Positions 27,784-35,817 of a DNA stretch of 64,000 nt are shown in pieces. Origin of the DNA: CALFMR01 sp035550595 (GTDB taxonomy: Bacteria; Acidobacteriota; Vicinamibacteria; Vicinamibacterales; SCN-69-37); the NCBI GenBank assembly GCA_035550595.1, contig DASZOV010000004.1:113377-177376 (forward strand), read 5' to 3'. The notes below the pieces were generated by a model that saw only the letters and a list, made by a program, of their open reading frames with translations, had not been told where the DNA came from and did no database searches. Within the stretch, counting starts at the first letter, position 1; each line of letters opens with the position of its first letter. Both the position numbers and the translations under genes were made by a program.

Positions 27784-27938
27784 GCCGGGCGGCCACGGGG
27801 GGCCGCCCCTACGAGGACGTGTGATCCAGACGGTGTCGCCACGTCACACGGACAACGCCGCCGCCCCTGTATCTTTACCGGGGCGTCGTCCCCGCATCTT
27901 TACCTGTAGGGGCCGGCCCCCGTGCCGGCCCGACGAGG
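27784..27938. repeat. Inverted-repeat element (family D)
   Basis: GCCGGGCGGCCACGGGG... at 27784-27816, ending GCCCCTACGAGG, is matched in inverse by CTGTAGGGGCCGGCCCCCG... at 27904-27938, ending GGCCCGACGAGG. Between them are a CGTGTGA/TCACACG pair and two CCCC-flanked words containing ATCTTTACC. It occupies the 248-bp spacer, has no open frame, and is the only copy in the window. Similar GGGGGCCGCCCCTAC-type repeats are known from many bacterial genomes. Confidence 0.7.
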
Positions 27939-28031
27939 GCATTCGCGTCTGCTACCGCAGCCGCGTTCGCCGCATGGCGCGCCGCGGACTGTGTCGACGA
28001 CGCTGCAGCGGCGGCCAAGGCTTTGACGACG

Positions 28032-28673
28032 ATGTTCGAGGTCGTACTCTTCGACAATGACGGCGTGCTCGTCGACACCGAGACGCTGTACTTTCAGGCC
28101 ACGCGCGAGGCATTGGCCCAGGCGGGCGTCACGCTGACGGCCGCCGACTATGTCGAGTTGTTCCTCCGTCAGGGCCGCGGCGCGTGGCATCTGGCCGAAG
28201 CGCAGGGGACGGACGCGGCCACGATTGACCGGCTGCGGGCGTGGCGCGATCGCCGCTATGGGGCGCTCATCGACGCGGGGGATGTCGCCGTGCCCGGCGC
28301 GCTGGCGGCGGTTCGCGCCATCGCGGCAGGACGTCGTCTCGCGATCGTGACGAGCTCGATGCCCGAGCCATTCACGCGTGCGCACGCACGATCGGGACTC
28401 CTGCCGCATTTCGAGCTCGTGCTGACGCGCGAGACCTACGGCCACAGCAAGCCGAATCCTGAACCGTATCTGACGGCGGTCGAACGTCTCGGCGCGAATC
28501 CGGCCGGGTGTCTCGTCATCGAAGATTCGGAACGCGGCCTCATCGCGGCCAAAGCTGCCGGGCTCGCCTGCTGGGTCGTGCCGTCCGCGCTGACTCGTCA
28601 CGAGTCGTTCGACGCTGCGGATGCCGTCTTGCCTGACCTCGCCGCCGTCACCGCACGTCTGGGCAGCCGATGA
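28032..28673 (+). CDS. HAD-superfamily phosphatase (beta-phosphoglucomutase-like)
   Basis: A 213-residue haloacid-dehalogenase phosphohydrolase of subfamily IA. The nucleophile and acid are Asp8 and Asp10 in LFDNDGVLVDTE. Motif II is IVTSS in LAIVTSSMPE, the Lys is in GHSKPNPEPYL, and the metal-binding acids are in VIEDSERGL. A helical cap lies between residues 17 and 85. The substrate could be a phosphosugar or phosphoglycolate. The ATG at 28032 was preferred to a TTG nine bases upstream. It runs in the same direction as the dehydrogenase but a repeat lies between them. Confidence 0.9.
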   Translation: MFEVVLFDNDGVLVDTETLYFQATREALAQAGVTLTAADYVELFLRQGRGAWHLAEAQGTDAATIDRLRAWRDRRYGALIDAGDVAVPGALAAVRAIAAGRRLAIVTSSMPEPFTRAHARSGLLPHFELVLTRETYGHSKPNPEPYLTAVERLGANPAGCLVIEDSERGLIAAKAAGLACWVVPSALTRHESFDAADAVLPDLAAVTARLGSR

Positions 28674-29010
28674 CCCACCCTTCGCTGCGCTCTGGGGCTC
28701 GCGGTGTAATCGTCTTTAATTCCGTCCCCCATCCCCTTCGCGCCTTCGCGTCTTCGCGTGAGGCCTTAGTCGCAGTTGCTGTCATCTTCTTTGCAATGCG
28801 CTGGGGCATCTTTTCTTGCCTGCTCGCGGGGCCCCACCGCCGCTCGCCCGCTCAGCGCCGCTCCTCCGTCGCGGGCCTCGCGGACTTCTCTTGATTGCTT
28901 CGCCACCCTCGCTGCGCTCGGGGGCTCGCGGTGTCATCTCTTCTTGATTCTGTCCCCCATCCCCTTCGCGATCTTCGCGTCTTCGCGCGAGGCTTCCAGC
29001 TTCGCGCGTC
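28674..29010 (-). repeat. Dispersed repeat family C, copy 3 (inverse)
   Basis: It begins at the first base after the HAD stop codon. Modules in reverse orientation include CTTCGCGCCTTCGCGTCTTC (8-bp periodic), GTCATCTTCTTTGCA, GGGGCCCCACCGCCG, the shared CGCTCCTCCGTCGCGGGCC module, CCCTCGCTGCGCTCGGGGG, and a second 8-bp periodic run near 28970-28990. It ends about 10 bp before the stop of the permease gene on the other strand. It fills a 347-bp convergent spacer and contains no gene. Confidence 0.82.
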
Positions 29011-29020
29011 TAGCTTCGAT

Positions 29021-29929
29021 TCACGTTCTCCATCGATCCAGCGACGCGGCCGCGAGGAGGACGGCGCCTTTGACCATGAGCTGGTCGTAGGTGCTCACCT
29101 GGAACAGGTTCAGGCCGTTGTTGAGGATGCCGATGAAGAATGCGCCGGCGAGCGCGCCCCAGATCGATCCGCGGCCGCCGAACAGGCTCGTGCCGCCGAC
29201 GACGACCGCGGCGATGGCGTCGAGCTCGTAGTATTCGCCCGCCCGCGGATAGCCGGCGTTGAGGCGCGAAGCGACGAGCACGCCCGCGAGTCCGGCCGAG
29301 AGACCGCAGATCGCGTACACGATGCGGTGCACGCGCGGGACGCGTACGCCTGACAACCACGCGGCTTCCTCGTTGCCACCGACGGCGTAGACGTGGCGGC
29401 CGAACGCGGTCCGCATGAGCACGAACCACGAGAGCACGAACACGCCCAGCATGATCGCGGCTGCCGTCGTGCCGCCGCTGAGCACGCCGAAGGATTCTGG
29501 CAGGCCGGAGATCGTCCGCGCGTCGGTGACCTTGTACGCGGCGCCGCGCACGACGAGCATCATCGCGAGCGTCGTGATGAACGACGGGATGCGCAGCCAC
29601 GTGACGACCGCGCCGTTGATGATGCCGACGAGCAGTCCGACACCGAGTGCGGCCGCGACGGCCAGCGTCAGCCCGCCGCCGTGCACGAGCACGCCAGCGC
29701 AAGTGACGCCCGTGAGTCCGACGACCGATCCGACCGACAAGTCGATGCCGGCCGTGAGGATGACGAACGTCGATCCGGCAGCGAGAATCGCGGTGAACGC
29801 GTTCTGGCGCAGCACGTTCAGCAGGTTCGTCGACGTGAAGAACGTGTCGGTCGTTGCGCTGAGGATGAGGCACTCGAGCGCGAGCGCGACGAAGATGGCG
29901 TAGCTCGAGAACCAGCGACGGAGCTTCAT
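29021..29929 (-). CDS. Sugar ABC importer permease, RbsC type (system 2)
   Basis: A 302-residue BPD_transp_2 membrane protein. The conserved motif is TAGIDLSVGSVVGLTG near residue 65 and the late motif is VVGGTSLFGGRGS near residue 235. Eight or more hydrophobic segments are visible. Its ATG overlaps the ATPase stop by 4 bp. It is the last gene of a lipoprotein-ATPase-permease operon on the minus strand and works with those two. Confidence 0.92.
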   Translation of the reverse strand: MKLRRWFSSYAIFVALALECLILSATTDTFFTSTNLLNVLRQNAFTAILAAGSTFVILTAGIDLSVGSVVGLTGVTCAGVLVHGGGLTLAVAAALGVGLLVGIINGAVVTWLRIPSFITTLAMMLVVRGAAYKVTDARTISGLPESFGVLSGGTTAAAIMLGVFVLSWFVLMRTAFGRHVYAVGGNEEAAWLSGVRVPRVHRIVYAICGLSAGLAGVLVASRLNAGYPRAGEYYELDAIAAVVVGGTSLFGGRGSIWGALAGAFFIGILNNGLNLFQVSTYDQLMVKGAVLLAAASLDRWRT

Positions 29930-31401
29930 GCGGCGCTCGTCGCGAGCGTCATGACGCGCTCAGGTGTGGCCTCGGCCCGATCGAGCGTGCCCGTCGTCCG
30001 GCCTTCGTGCATGACGACGACGCGATCGGCCATGCCGAGGACTTCGGGCAGGTCGGAAGAGATCATGAGCACGGCCAGGCCCTGTTCGGTGAGTCGGTTC
30101 ATGATCCGGTAGATCTCCGCGCGCGCGCCGACGTCGACGCCGCGCGTCGGCTCGTCGAGGATGACGAGCGCCCGCCGCTCGAGCAGGTAGCGCGCGACGA
30201 GGGCTTTCTGTTGATTGCCGCCTGAGAGCGTGGCGGCCGGCTGGTCGAGGCTGGTTGCGCGCAGATCGAAATCGCGCGCGGCCGCAGCGGCTCCCGCGCG
30301 TTCACGCGCGAGCGACAGCACGCCGGCACGCGTGAATCGCTCGAGGAACGTCATCGTGATGTTCGCGCCGGTGCCCATGACGGGGAAGATGCCGCGCTTC
30401 TTGCGATCCTCGGTGACGTAGGCGAGGCCGGCGCGAATGGCGGCGTCCGGCGTGCGGAAATGCACGGGACGTCCATCGAGCCGCACGTCGCCGGTGAACG
30501 GCAGCGCGCCAACGAGCGCGAGCGCCGTCGACGTTCGTCCCGCGCCGACCAGTCCGGCGAGTCCGACGATCTCGCCCTGTCGGACGCTGAACGACACGTC
30601 CGAGAAGCGGCCGGCCGAGGCGAGGTGCGACACCTCGATGACCGGTGCGCCGATGTCGTGCCGGCGCGCGGGATATTCCTCCGAGACGTCACGGCCGACC
30701 ATCGAGCGGATGAGTGACGCACGGTCGAATGTGCTGGTTGGACCCGTCGCGACGTGCGCGCCGTCGCGCAGCACGGTGACGCTGTCGGCGAGGCCGAAGA
30801 TTTCATCCAGCCGGTGCGAGATGTAGAGGATGCCCAGGCCGCGCGCGCGAAGCTGGCGCAGCACGTCCAGCAGCCGATCGACTTCGCTCGCTGAAAGTGC
30901 CGCCGACGGCTCGTCGAGGATCAGGACCTTCGCGTCGGTCATGAGCGCGCGCGCGATTTCCACCATCTGCTGGTGCGCGACGCTCAGGCCGCGAACGGCC
31001 GTCGACGCGTCGACGCGCACGCCGAGATCGGCCAGACGCCGCTCGGCGGCCTCGCGCATCTCGCGGCGGCGAAGCCACCACCGCCCGCGCTCGCGTCCCA
31101 GGAAGATGTTGTCGGCCACGCTCGAATCGGGCGCGAGCGTGAACTCCTGATAGACGACGCTGAGGCCGCGTCGCCGCACGGCGAGCGGCCGGCCAAGCGG
31201 CAGCGGTGATCCCTCGAGCCGGATCTCGCCGGTATCGGGCGCAATCGCGCCGCTGAGGATCTTGATGCACGTCGACTTGCCCGCGCCGTTCTCGCCGACG
31301 AGCGCACGGATCTCGCCGGCCTCGATCGACAGGTCGACGTCCTTCAGCACGCGAACGCCGCCGTACGACTTCGACAGCGCCCGCGCGTCGAGCAGGCTCA
31401 C
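29926..31401 (-). CDS. Sugar ABC importer ATPase with two domains (system 2)
   Basis: A 491-residue RbsA-type ATPase. Domain one has GENGAGKST at residues 36-44, a degenerate signature (LSVAHQQMVEIARAL) and ILDEPSAALS. Domain two has the weak Walker A VGAGRTSTALA, LSGGNQQKALVARYL and VILDEPTRGVDVG. It starts with GTG at 31401, which overlaps the lipoprotein stop as GTGA. The permease follows with ATGA overlap, so the three genes form one coupled unit. Confidence 0.93.
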   Translation of the reverse strand: MSLLDARALSKSYGGVRVLKDVDLSIEAGEIRALVGENGAGKSTCIKILSGAIAPDTGEIRLEGSPLPLGRPLAVRRRGLSVVYQEFTLAPDSSVADNIFLGRERGRWWLRRREMREAAERRLADLGVRVDASTAVRGLSVAHQQMVEIARALMTDAKVLILDEPSAALSASEVDRLLDVLRQLRARGLGILYISHRLDEIFGLADSVTVLRDGAHVATGPTSTFDRASLIRSMVGRDVSEEYPARRHDIGAPVIEVSHLASAGRFSDVSFSVRQGEIVGLAGLVGAGRTSTALALVGALPFTGDVRLDGRPVHFRTPDAAIRAGLAYVTEDRKKRGIFPVMGTGANITMTFLERFTRAGVLSLARERAGAAAAARDFDLRATSLDQPAATLSGGNQQKALVARYLLERRALVILDEPTRGVDVGARAEIYRIMNRLTEQGLAVLMISSDLPEVLGMADRVVVMHEGRTTGTLDRAEATPERVMTLATSAA

Positions 31402-32375
31402 GAGTGGCCCGGAGCCTGTGGCGCGGCCGCCGCACCGCTTTCCGCGTCGAGCGACTCCGGCGTGACGACGCCGACCGGCACGGACACGAGCGGCGGCACA
31501 GCCTCTCCGGCCAAGTGCGCGGCGATCGTGTCGATGGCCGCGACGCCGATCTTCGCCGGGTACTGGATGACGTCAGCCTTGAGCGCGCTGCCGCGGCGGA
31601 TGGCTGCCTGCGCTTCGGGCGTCGCGTCGAAGCCGACGATCGTCACGTCCTTCCGCCCGGCCGATTCGAGCACGGACAAGGCGCCGAGCGCCGAGTCGTC
31701 GTTGATGCCGAAGATGCCTTTCAGATCGGGCTGCGCCTGCAGCAGATCCTCGGTGACCGCCATGGCACGCGCCCGCTGTCCGCTGGCCGACGGACGGCCG
31801 ACGATGGTGATGTTCGGGTGCTTCTTGATCTCGTCGTCGAAGCCGCGCGTGCGGTCCTGGACGGACGAGACTTCGGGATGGTCGATGATGATGATCTTGC
31901 CGCGATCGCCGATGAGCGCGGCGAGCGTGCGCGCCGCGAGGCGGCCGCCTTCGACGTTGTCGCTACCGATGTGCGAGACGACCTTGCCGCCGTGCGCAGC
32001 AATGTCGACCGTGAAGACCGGGATACCGGCGCGTTCCGGGCCCTCGAGGTTGGGCCCGATCGCGTCCGAATCGCACGGCGCCGCGAGAATCGCGTCGACG
32101 TGCTGCGCGACGAAGTCCTCGAGCTGCGCGGCCTGCTTGGCCGGATCCATCTCGCAGGCGACGACGACCAGATCGAAATTCTTCCTGGCGGCCTCCTGCC
32201 GCATGGCTGACTCGAGCTCCTTGTAGAACTCGTGCGTCTCGGTGAGCAATGTGACGCCGATGAGCGGCCGCGCGCGTTTGCCGGCCGCCGGCTGCGATCC
32301 GCGCGTGCAGGCCGCCGTGCCGATGAGCGACACCACGGCCGCTGCGACGCCGAAGCGTCGGATTCCGTTCCTCAT
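31398..32375 (-). CDS. Sugar ABC importer substrate-binding lipoprotein (system 2)
   Basis: A 325-residue Peripla_BP_4 protein with a lipoprotein signal ending SLIGTAAC (Cys23). Family sequence: IGVTLLTETHEFYKELESAM at the start, VDAILAAPCDSDAIGPNL, IPVFTVDIAAHGGKV, GIFGINDDSALGALSVLE and VTIVGFDATPEAQ. It feeds the ATPase and permease encoded downstream. It diverges from an SDR gene across about 200 bp (32376-32574), in which I see no clear promoter or operator. Ligand not known. Confidence 0.92.
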   Translation of the reverse strand: MRNGIRRFGVAAAVVSLIGTAACTRGSQPAAGKRARPLIGVTLLTETHEFYKELESAMRQEAARKNFDLVVVACEMDPAKQAAQLEDFVAQHVDAILAAPCDSDAIGPNLEGPERAGIPVFTVDIAAHGGKVVSHIGSDNVEGGRLAARTLAALIGDRGKIIIIDHPEVSSVQDRTRGFDDEIKKHPNITIVGRPSASGQRARAMAVTEDLLQAQPDLKGIFGINDDSALGALSVLESAGRKDVTIVGFDATPEAQAAIRRGSALKADVIQYPAKIGVAAIDTIAAHLAGEAVPPLVSVPVGVVTPESLDAESGAAAAPQAPGHS

Positions 32376-32574
32376 GCTTTCCCCCTCTCAACCGCTCGCG
32401 GTGCCGGCTGCCGGCGTCGGGGGGTGACGTCGGGCAGGCCGGCGGGCCGCGGGCGTCCGCCGAAGCCGTAGATTATTTCAGAAACGCCGACAGGCGGCCG
32501 GATGCGCTGCCGCGTCGAGACGGCCGCCGCGAAATGCTGGTAGATTGCATGCCGCGCGTGGAGGAGGCGCAGAC

Positions 32575-33348
32575 ATGGCAGCGGACGATTCGACGCCGGC
32601 GCGCGTAGCGCTCGTCACGGGAGCGGCGCGCGGCATCGGCCAGGGCATCGCGCTCGAGCTCGGCCGGCATGGCTGGCGCGTGGCCGTGAACGACTACCGA
32701 GCAGGCCGCGTCGCGGAGGAGACCGCGAGTCAGGTGCGCGCGCTCGGCACGGATGCGTGCGCGATCGACGCGAACGTCGGCGTCGCGGCCGACGTCGCGC
32801 GCATGGTCGACGAGGTCATCGCGCGCTTCGGGCGGATCGATCTGCTCGTGAACAACGCCGGCGTGCAGACGACGGGCGCGCTCCTCGACGTGACGGAGGC
32901 GGACTGGGATCGCGTCATCGATACGAACCTCAAGGGCTGTTTTCTCTGCACGCAGGCCGCCGCGCGGCGCATGAAAGACACGGGTGGCGGCGCCATCGTC
33001 AACCTCGGATCCGGATGCTGCAAGGTGCCGTTTCCCGGGCTCGTGGCCTACTCGGCGAGCAAGGCGGGCATCGACATGCTGACCAAGCTCGCGGCCGTCG
33101 AGCTCGGGCCGCTCGGCATCCGCGTGAACTGCGTGGCGCCTGGCGCCGTCGAGATCGAGCGCACGCGCCTCGAACGCGAGGATTATGCCGGCGACTGGTC
33201 GCGCGTGACGCCGCTTCGCCGCATCGGGACACCGCTCGACATCGCCCGCGCCGTCGTCTTTCTCGCGAGCGAGGAGGCGTCGTTCGTCACCGGCCAGACG
33301 ATCTGGGTCGACGGCGGGTTGTTCGGGCAGCCGCCGTGGGCGGGGTAG
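32575..33348 (+). CDS. Short-chain dehydrogenase/reductase (first of two)
   Basis: A 257-residue classical SDR. Motifs: TGAARGIG (15-22) for NAD(P), LVNNAG (91-96), catalytic Ser146, Tyr159 and Lys163 in YSASK, and the C-terminal FVTGQTIWVDGG. It resembles glucose 1-dehydrogenase or 3-oxoacyl-ACP-reductase-like enzymes that oxidise sugars in non-phosphorylative pathways. The ATG at 32575 follows GGAGGAGGCGCAGAC, a strong ribosome-binding site. It is divergent from the system-2 importer and followed by a second SDR. Confidence 0.92.
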   Translation: MAADDSTPARVALVTGAARGIGQGIALELGRHGWRVAVNDYRAGRVAEETASQVRALGTDACAIDANVGVAADVARMVDEVIARFGRIDLLVNNAGVQTTGALLDVTEADWDRVIDTNLKGCFLCTQAAARRMKDTGGGAIVNLGSGCCKVPFPGLVAYSASKAGIDMLTKLAAVELGPLGIRVNCVAPGAVEIERTRLEREDYAGDWSRVTPLRRIGTPLDIARAVVFLASEEASFVTGQTIWVDGGLFGQPPWAG

Positions 33349-33365
33349 GAGTGAAGAGCGCGCGC

Positions 33366-33445
33366 CAACTTCGAACTTTGAACTTCGAATTTCGAACTGG
33401 GTTCGAGCCCGGAAACAGGAACGCGAACCTGGAACCCGGAACCGA
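33366..33445 (+). repeat. Two heptamer arrays (family B)
   Basis: The first array (33366-33400) reads CAACTTC, GAACTTT, GAACTTC, GAATTTC and GAACTGG. The second (33411-33445) reads GGAAACA, GGAACGC, GAACCTG, GAACCCG and GAACCGA. Both keep a strict 7-bp period, but the unit has drifted from a GAACTTC to a GAACC type. They fill the space between the two SDR genes. Confidence 0.82.
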
Positions 33446-33463
33446 TACTGACTGAGCGTACTT

Positions 33464-34234
33464 ATGCCCTTCAATCTCTCCAATTCCATCTCTCTCGTCA
33501 CCGGAGGCGCGTCCGGTATCGGTGAAGCGACCTGCCACACGCTTGCGGGTGCTGGCGCCTTTGTTTACGTCGCCGACCGTGAGATCAGCGGGGCCGAGCG
33601 CGTGGCGGCGGCGATCCGCGCCGGCGGCGGCCAGAGTGCGGCGATGCGCGTGGACGTGACGGTCGAGTCCGACTGCGCCGAGGCCGTCGACACCGTGACC
33701 GCCGCGCACGGACGGCTCGACGTGCTCGTCAACAACGCGGGCATCGGCCACGTCGGCACGATCCATCAGACGACGGGCGCCGATCTCGATCGGTTGTACA
33801 CGGTCAACGTCCGCGGCGTCTTCAACATGACGAAGGCGTTCATCCCCGGCATGATCGCCCGGCACGCCGGCGCCATCGTCAACACGGCGTCGATCGGCGG
33901 GATCATCGGGATCAAGGATCGCCTCGCCTACTGCACGACCAAGTTCGCGGTCGTCGGGCTGACGAAATGTCTGGCGCTCGATCACGCGATGGACGGGATC
34001 CGCGTGAACTGCGTGTGCCCGGGCCGTGTCGAGACGCCGTTCGTCAAACAGCGGCTGAAGGAATATCCCGATCCGGAAGCCGCCTATCGCGAGATGGCCG
34101 CGACGCAGGCGATCGGCCGTATGGGCACGCCGGAAGAGATCGCCGCGTCGATCCTCTATCTCGCGAGCGACGAAGCCGCGTTCATCACCGGCAGCGCCCT
34201 CATCATCGACGGCGGCTGGAGCGCGGGAACGTAA
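33464..34234 (+). CDS. Short-chain dehydrogenase/reductase (second of two)
   Basis: A 256-residue SDR with TGGASGIG (13-20), VLVNNAG (88-94), Ser143, and Tyr156/Lys160 in YCTTK. It ends FITGSALIIDGGWSAGT, the usual C-terminal pattern. It is related to sugar (for example L-fucose or L-rhamnose type) dehydrogenases and to 3-oxoacyl reductases; which is unclear. No good Shine-Dalgarno is visible before the ATG at 33464 because the upstream DNA is the heptamer array. A family C repeat begins at the base right after its TAA stop. Confidence 0.9.
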   Translation: MPFNLSNSISLVTGGASGIGEATCHTLAGAGAFVYVADREISGAERVAAAIRAGGGQSAAMRVDVTVESDCAEAVDTVTAAHGRLDVLVNNAGIGHVGTIHQTTGADLDRLYTVNVRGVFNMTKAFIPGMIARHAGAIVNTASIGGIIGIKDRLAYCTTKFAVVGLTKCLALDHAMDGIRVNCVCPGRVETPFVKQRLKEYPDPEAAYREMAATQAIGRMGTPEEIAASILYLASDEAAFITGSALIIDGGWSAGT

Positions 34235-34322
34235 GTCATCTTCTTTGCAGTGGCGCGGGGCCCCACCCCCGCGCCTACCCGCTTCGCCGCCCTCGCTACG
34301 CTCGGGGGCTCGCGGAGTCGTC
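34235..34322 (-). repeat. Dispersed repeat family C, copy 4 (inverse)
   Basis: The inverse core reads GTCATCTTCTTTGCAG, then a hairpin at 34252-34275 with arms GGCGCGGGG and CCCCGCGCC around CCCCAC, then CCCTCGCTACGCTCGGGGG and CTCGCGGAGTCGTC. It overlaps the 3' end of the alpha/beta hydrolase gene, supplying its stop codon. The hairpin stem differs from copy 1 on both arms, so it still pairs. Confidence 0.85.
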
Positions 34323-35126
34323 TTTCTTTGTCCCTATCGCCTGTCTTACGAAGCGCTCTATTTCCGTCGCGAACATCTCCGGCGCTTCGAAGAACGGTAG
34401 ATGGGCGCAGTCGTCGATGACGTGCATCGGCGGCGGGCCGGGGATCGTGTCGATGAACGCCTTCACCGCGTCGGGTGGGGCGTAGCTGTCGTCGCGGCCG
34501 CTGATCGACAGGCAAGGAATCGTGAGCGTCGGAGCGATGGCTGCGGTGTCGCCGCTGAGGAGTAGGCCGATCGAGCGGACGTAGACGTCTGCGTCCTGCA
34601 GTTCGAACAGACGCTCGAACGCGCCGACGATTTCCGGGTGTGTGCGGAGTGTCGACGGTGAGAAGTTGCCCGGCGAGACGCGCGGGCCGAAGCCGTCGAG
34701 GCCGTGCGCGGCGATGTCCGTGGCGCGTTCGCTGAGCCGCGTGCGGATCGCGGGACGCACGCGCGGCAGGCCGCCGACGAAGACGCACGCGCGCATCCAC
34801 TCCGGCGAGGCGCGCCAGGCGAGCAGCGCCAGCATCGTGCCCATCGAGTGGCCGACGAAGATGACCGGCTCGCCGATGTGCGCGAAGAGATCGCCGAGGT
34901 CGTCCACCCATCCATTGAGATCGTCGGGGACGGAACCCGGACGGCTCCGTCCCGTGCCCGGCAGGTCGACGAGGAAGGTGCGGCAGCGATCGCGGAGACG
35001 ACGCGCCATCCCCGTGAAGAAATAAGCGCCGCCGCCCAGGCCGTGAACGGCCACGAGCGGCGGGCCGGATCCGTCTTCGTCGACCACGAGCGGACGGCCG
35101 CTTCGTGTGGCGATCTGGAGCGCCAT
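34296..35126 (-). CDS. Alpha/beta hydrolase
   Basis: A 276-residue hydrolase of the proline-iminopeptidase/lactonase-like superfamily. The oxyanion loop HGLGGG is near residue 29, the nucleophile Ser94 is in VGHSMGT, the acid is Asp212/213 in SGRDDSYAP and His242 is in DCAHLPFFEAP. The last seven residues (DSASPRA) and the TAG stop are read from the family C repeat, which suggests the original C-terminus was replaced or extended by it. It lies 10 bp downstream of the DJ-1/PfpI gene on the same strand and is probably cotranscribed. Substrate unknown. Confidence 0.88.
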   Translation of the reverse strand: MALQIATRSGRPLVVDEDGSGPPLVAVHGLGGGAYFFTGMARRLRDRCRTFLVDLPGTGRSRPGSVPDDLNGWVDDLGDLFAHIGEPVIFVGHSMGTMLALLAWRASPEWMRACVFVGGLPRVRPAIRTRLSERATDIAAHGLDGFGPRVSPGNFSPSTLRTHPEIVGAFERLFELQDADVYVRSIGLLLSGDTAAIAPTLTIPCLSISGRDDSYAPPDAVKAFIDTIPGPPPMHVIDDCAHLPFFEAPEMFATEIERFVRQAIGTKKDDSASPRA

Positions 35127-35136
35127 CCGCGGCCGA

Positions 35137-35700
35137 CTACGCGGGGACCGAGCTCGTCAGGCAAGCGAACACCTGGCGGTAGAACGCCGGGTGCTCGCGC
35201 CACGTCTGGGCCGACACCATGCGATCGTCGCGCACCGCGTCCTCGGGGACGAACGTGCCGCCGGCGGCCTCGAGCTCGAGCTTGACGTGCTCGTAGCAGG
35301 TCGCGCGCTTGCCCTTGACGAGATTGGCCGCGGCGAGCAGTTGGACGCCGTGGCAGATCGCGAAGATCCACTTGCCCTGTCGATCGAACTCGCGAAGGAT
35401 CTCGAGCACGCGCTTGTTGTTGCGCAGGTACTCCGGCGCGCGGCCGCCGATGCAGAGCACCGCGTCGTAGTCCTTGACGTTGACGTCGTCGAAGGTGATG
35501 TCCGACTCCATCACGTAGCCGGGGCGCTCCTTGTAGGTATCCCAGCCGGGCTCGAAGTCGTGGATGACCAGGTGCAGCCGCCGCTTGGCCGGCGCGGCCA
35601 CGACCGGTTCGACGCCGGCCTCCTGGAAGCGATGGACGGCGTACCACGTCTCGTAGCTTTCGCCGCCGTCGCCAACGATGATCAGCACCTTGCTCGCCAT
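35137..35700 (-). CDS. DJ-1/PfpI family protein
   Basis: A 187-residue type-1 glutamine-amidotransferase-like protein. The nucleophile elbow is AICHG with Cys116 and His117, and the acidic partner is Glu14 in GGESYETW. Typical segments VLCIGGRAPEYLR and FDRQGKWIFAICH are present. Members act as glyoxalases, deglycases or chaperones, or are uncharacterised; none can be chosen from sequence. The ATG at 35700 begins MASKVLIIVGDGGE. The hydrolase gene follows closely. Confidence 0.9.
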   Translation of the reverse strand: MASKVLIIVGDGGESYETWYAVHRFQEAGVEPVVAAPAKRRLHLVIHDFEPGWDTYKERPGYVMESDITFDDVNVKDYDAVLCIGGRAPEYLRNNKRVLEILREFDRQGKWIFAICHGVQLLAAANLVKGKRATCYEHVKLELEAAGGTFVPEDAVRDDRMVSAQTWREHPAFYRQVFACLTSSVPA

Positions 35701-35817
35701 GTCGGGAACTCCTGTCTGAAAGGTGGGCCTAGTTTCGGGCGGAGCCGGACGCGACGTCAACGGCCGCTGCGGCGCGCCAATCCACGTATACTACCGCTCT
35801 ATCCGTTTCGGAGAGAT

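Noticed and set aside
35107..35817. N-terminal extension of the VWFA-related frame
   Set aside because: It lies over the antisense DJ-1/PfpI gene. The signal peptide begins at 35818 with a ribosome-binding site just before it.
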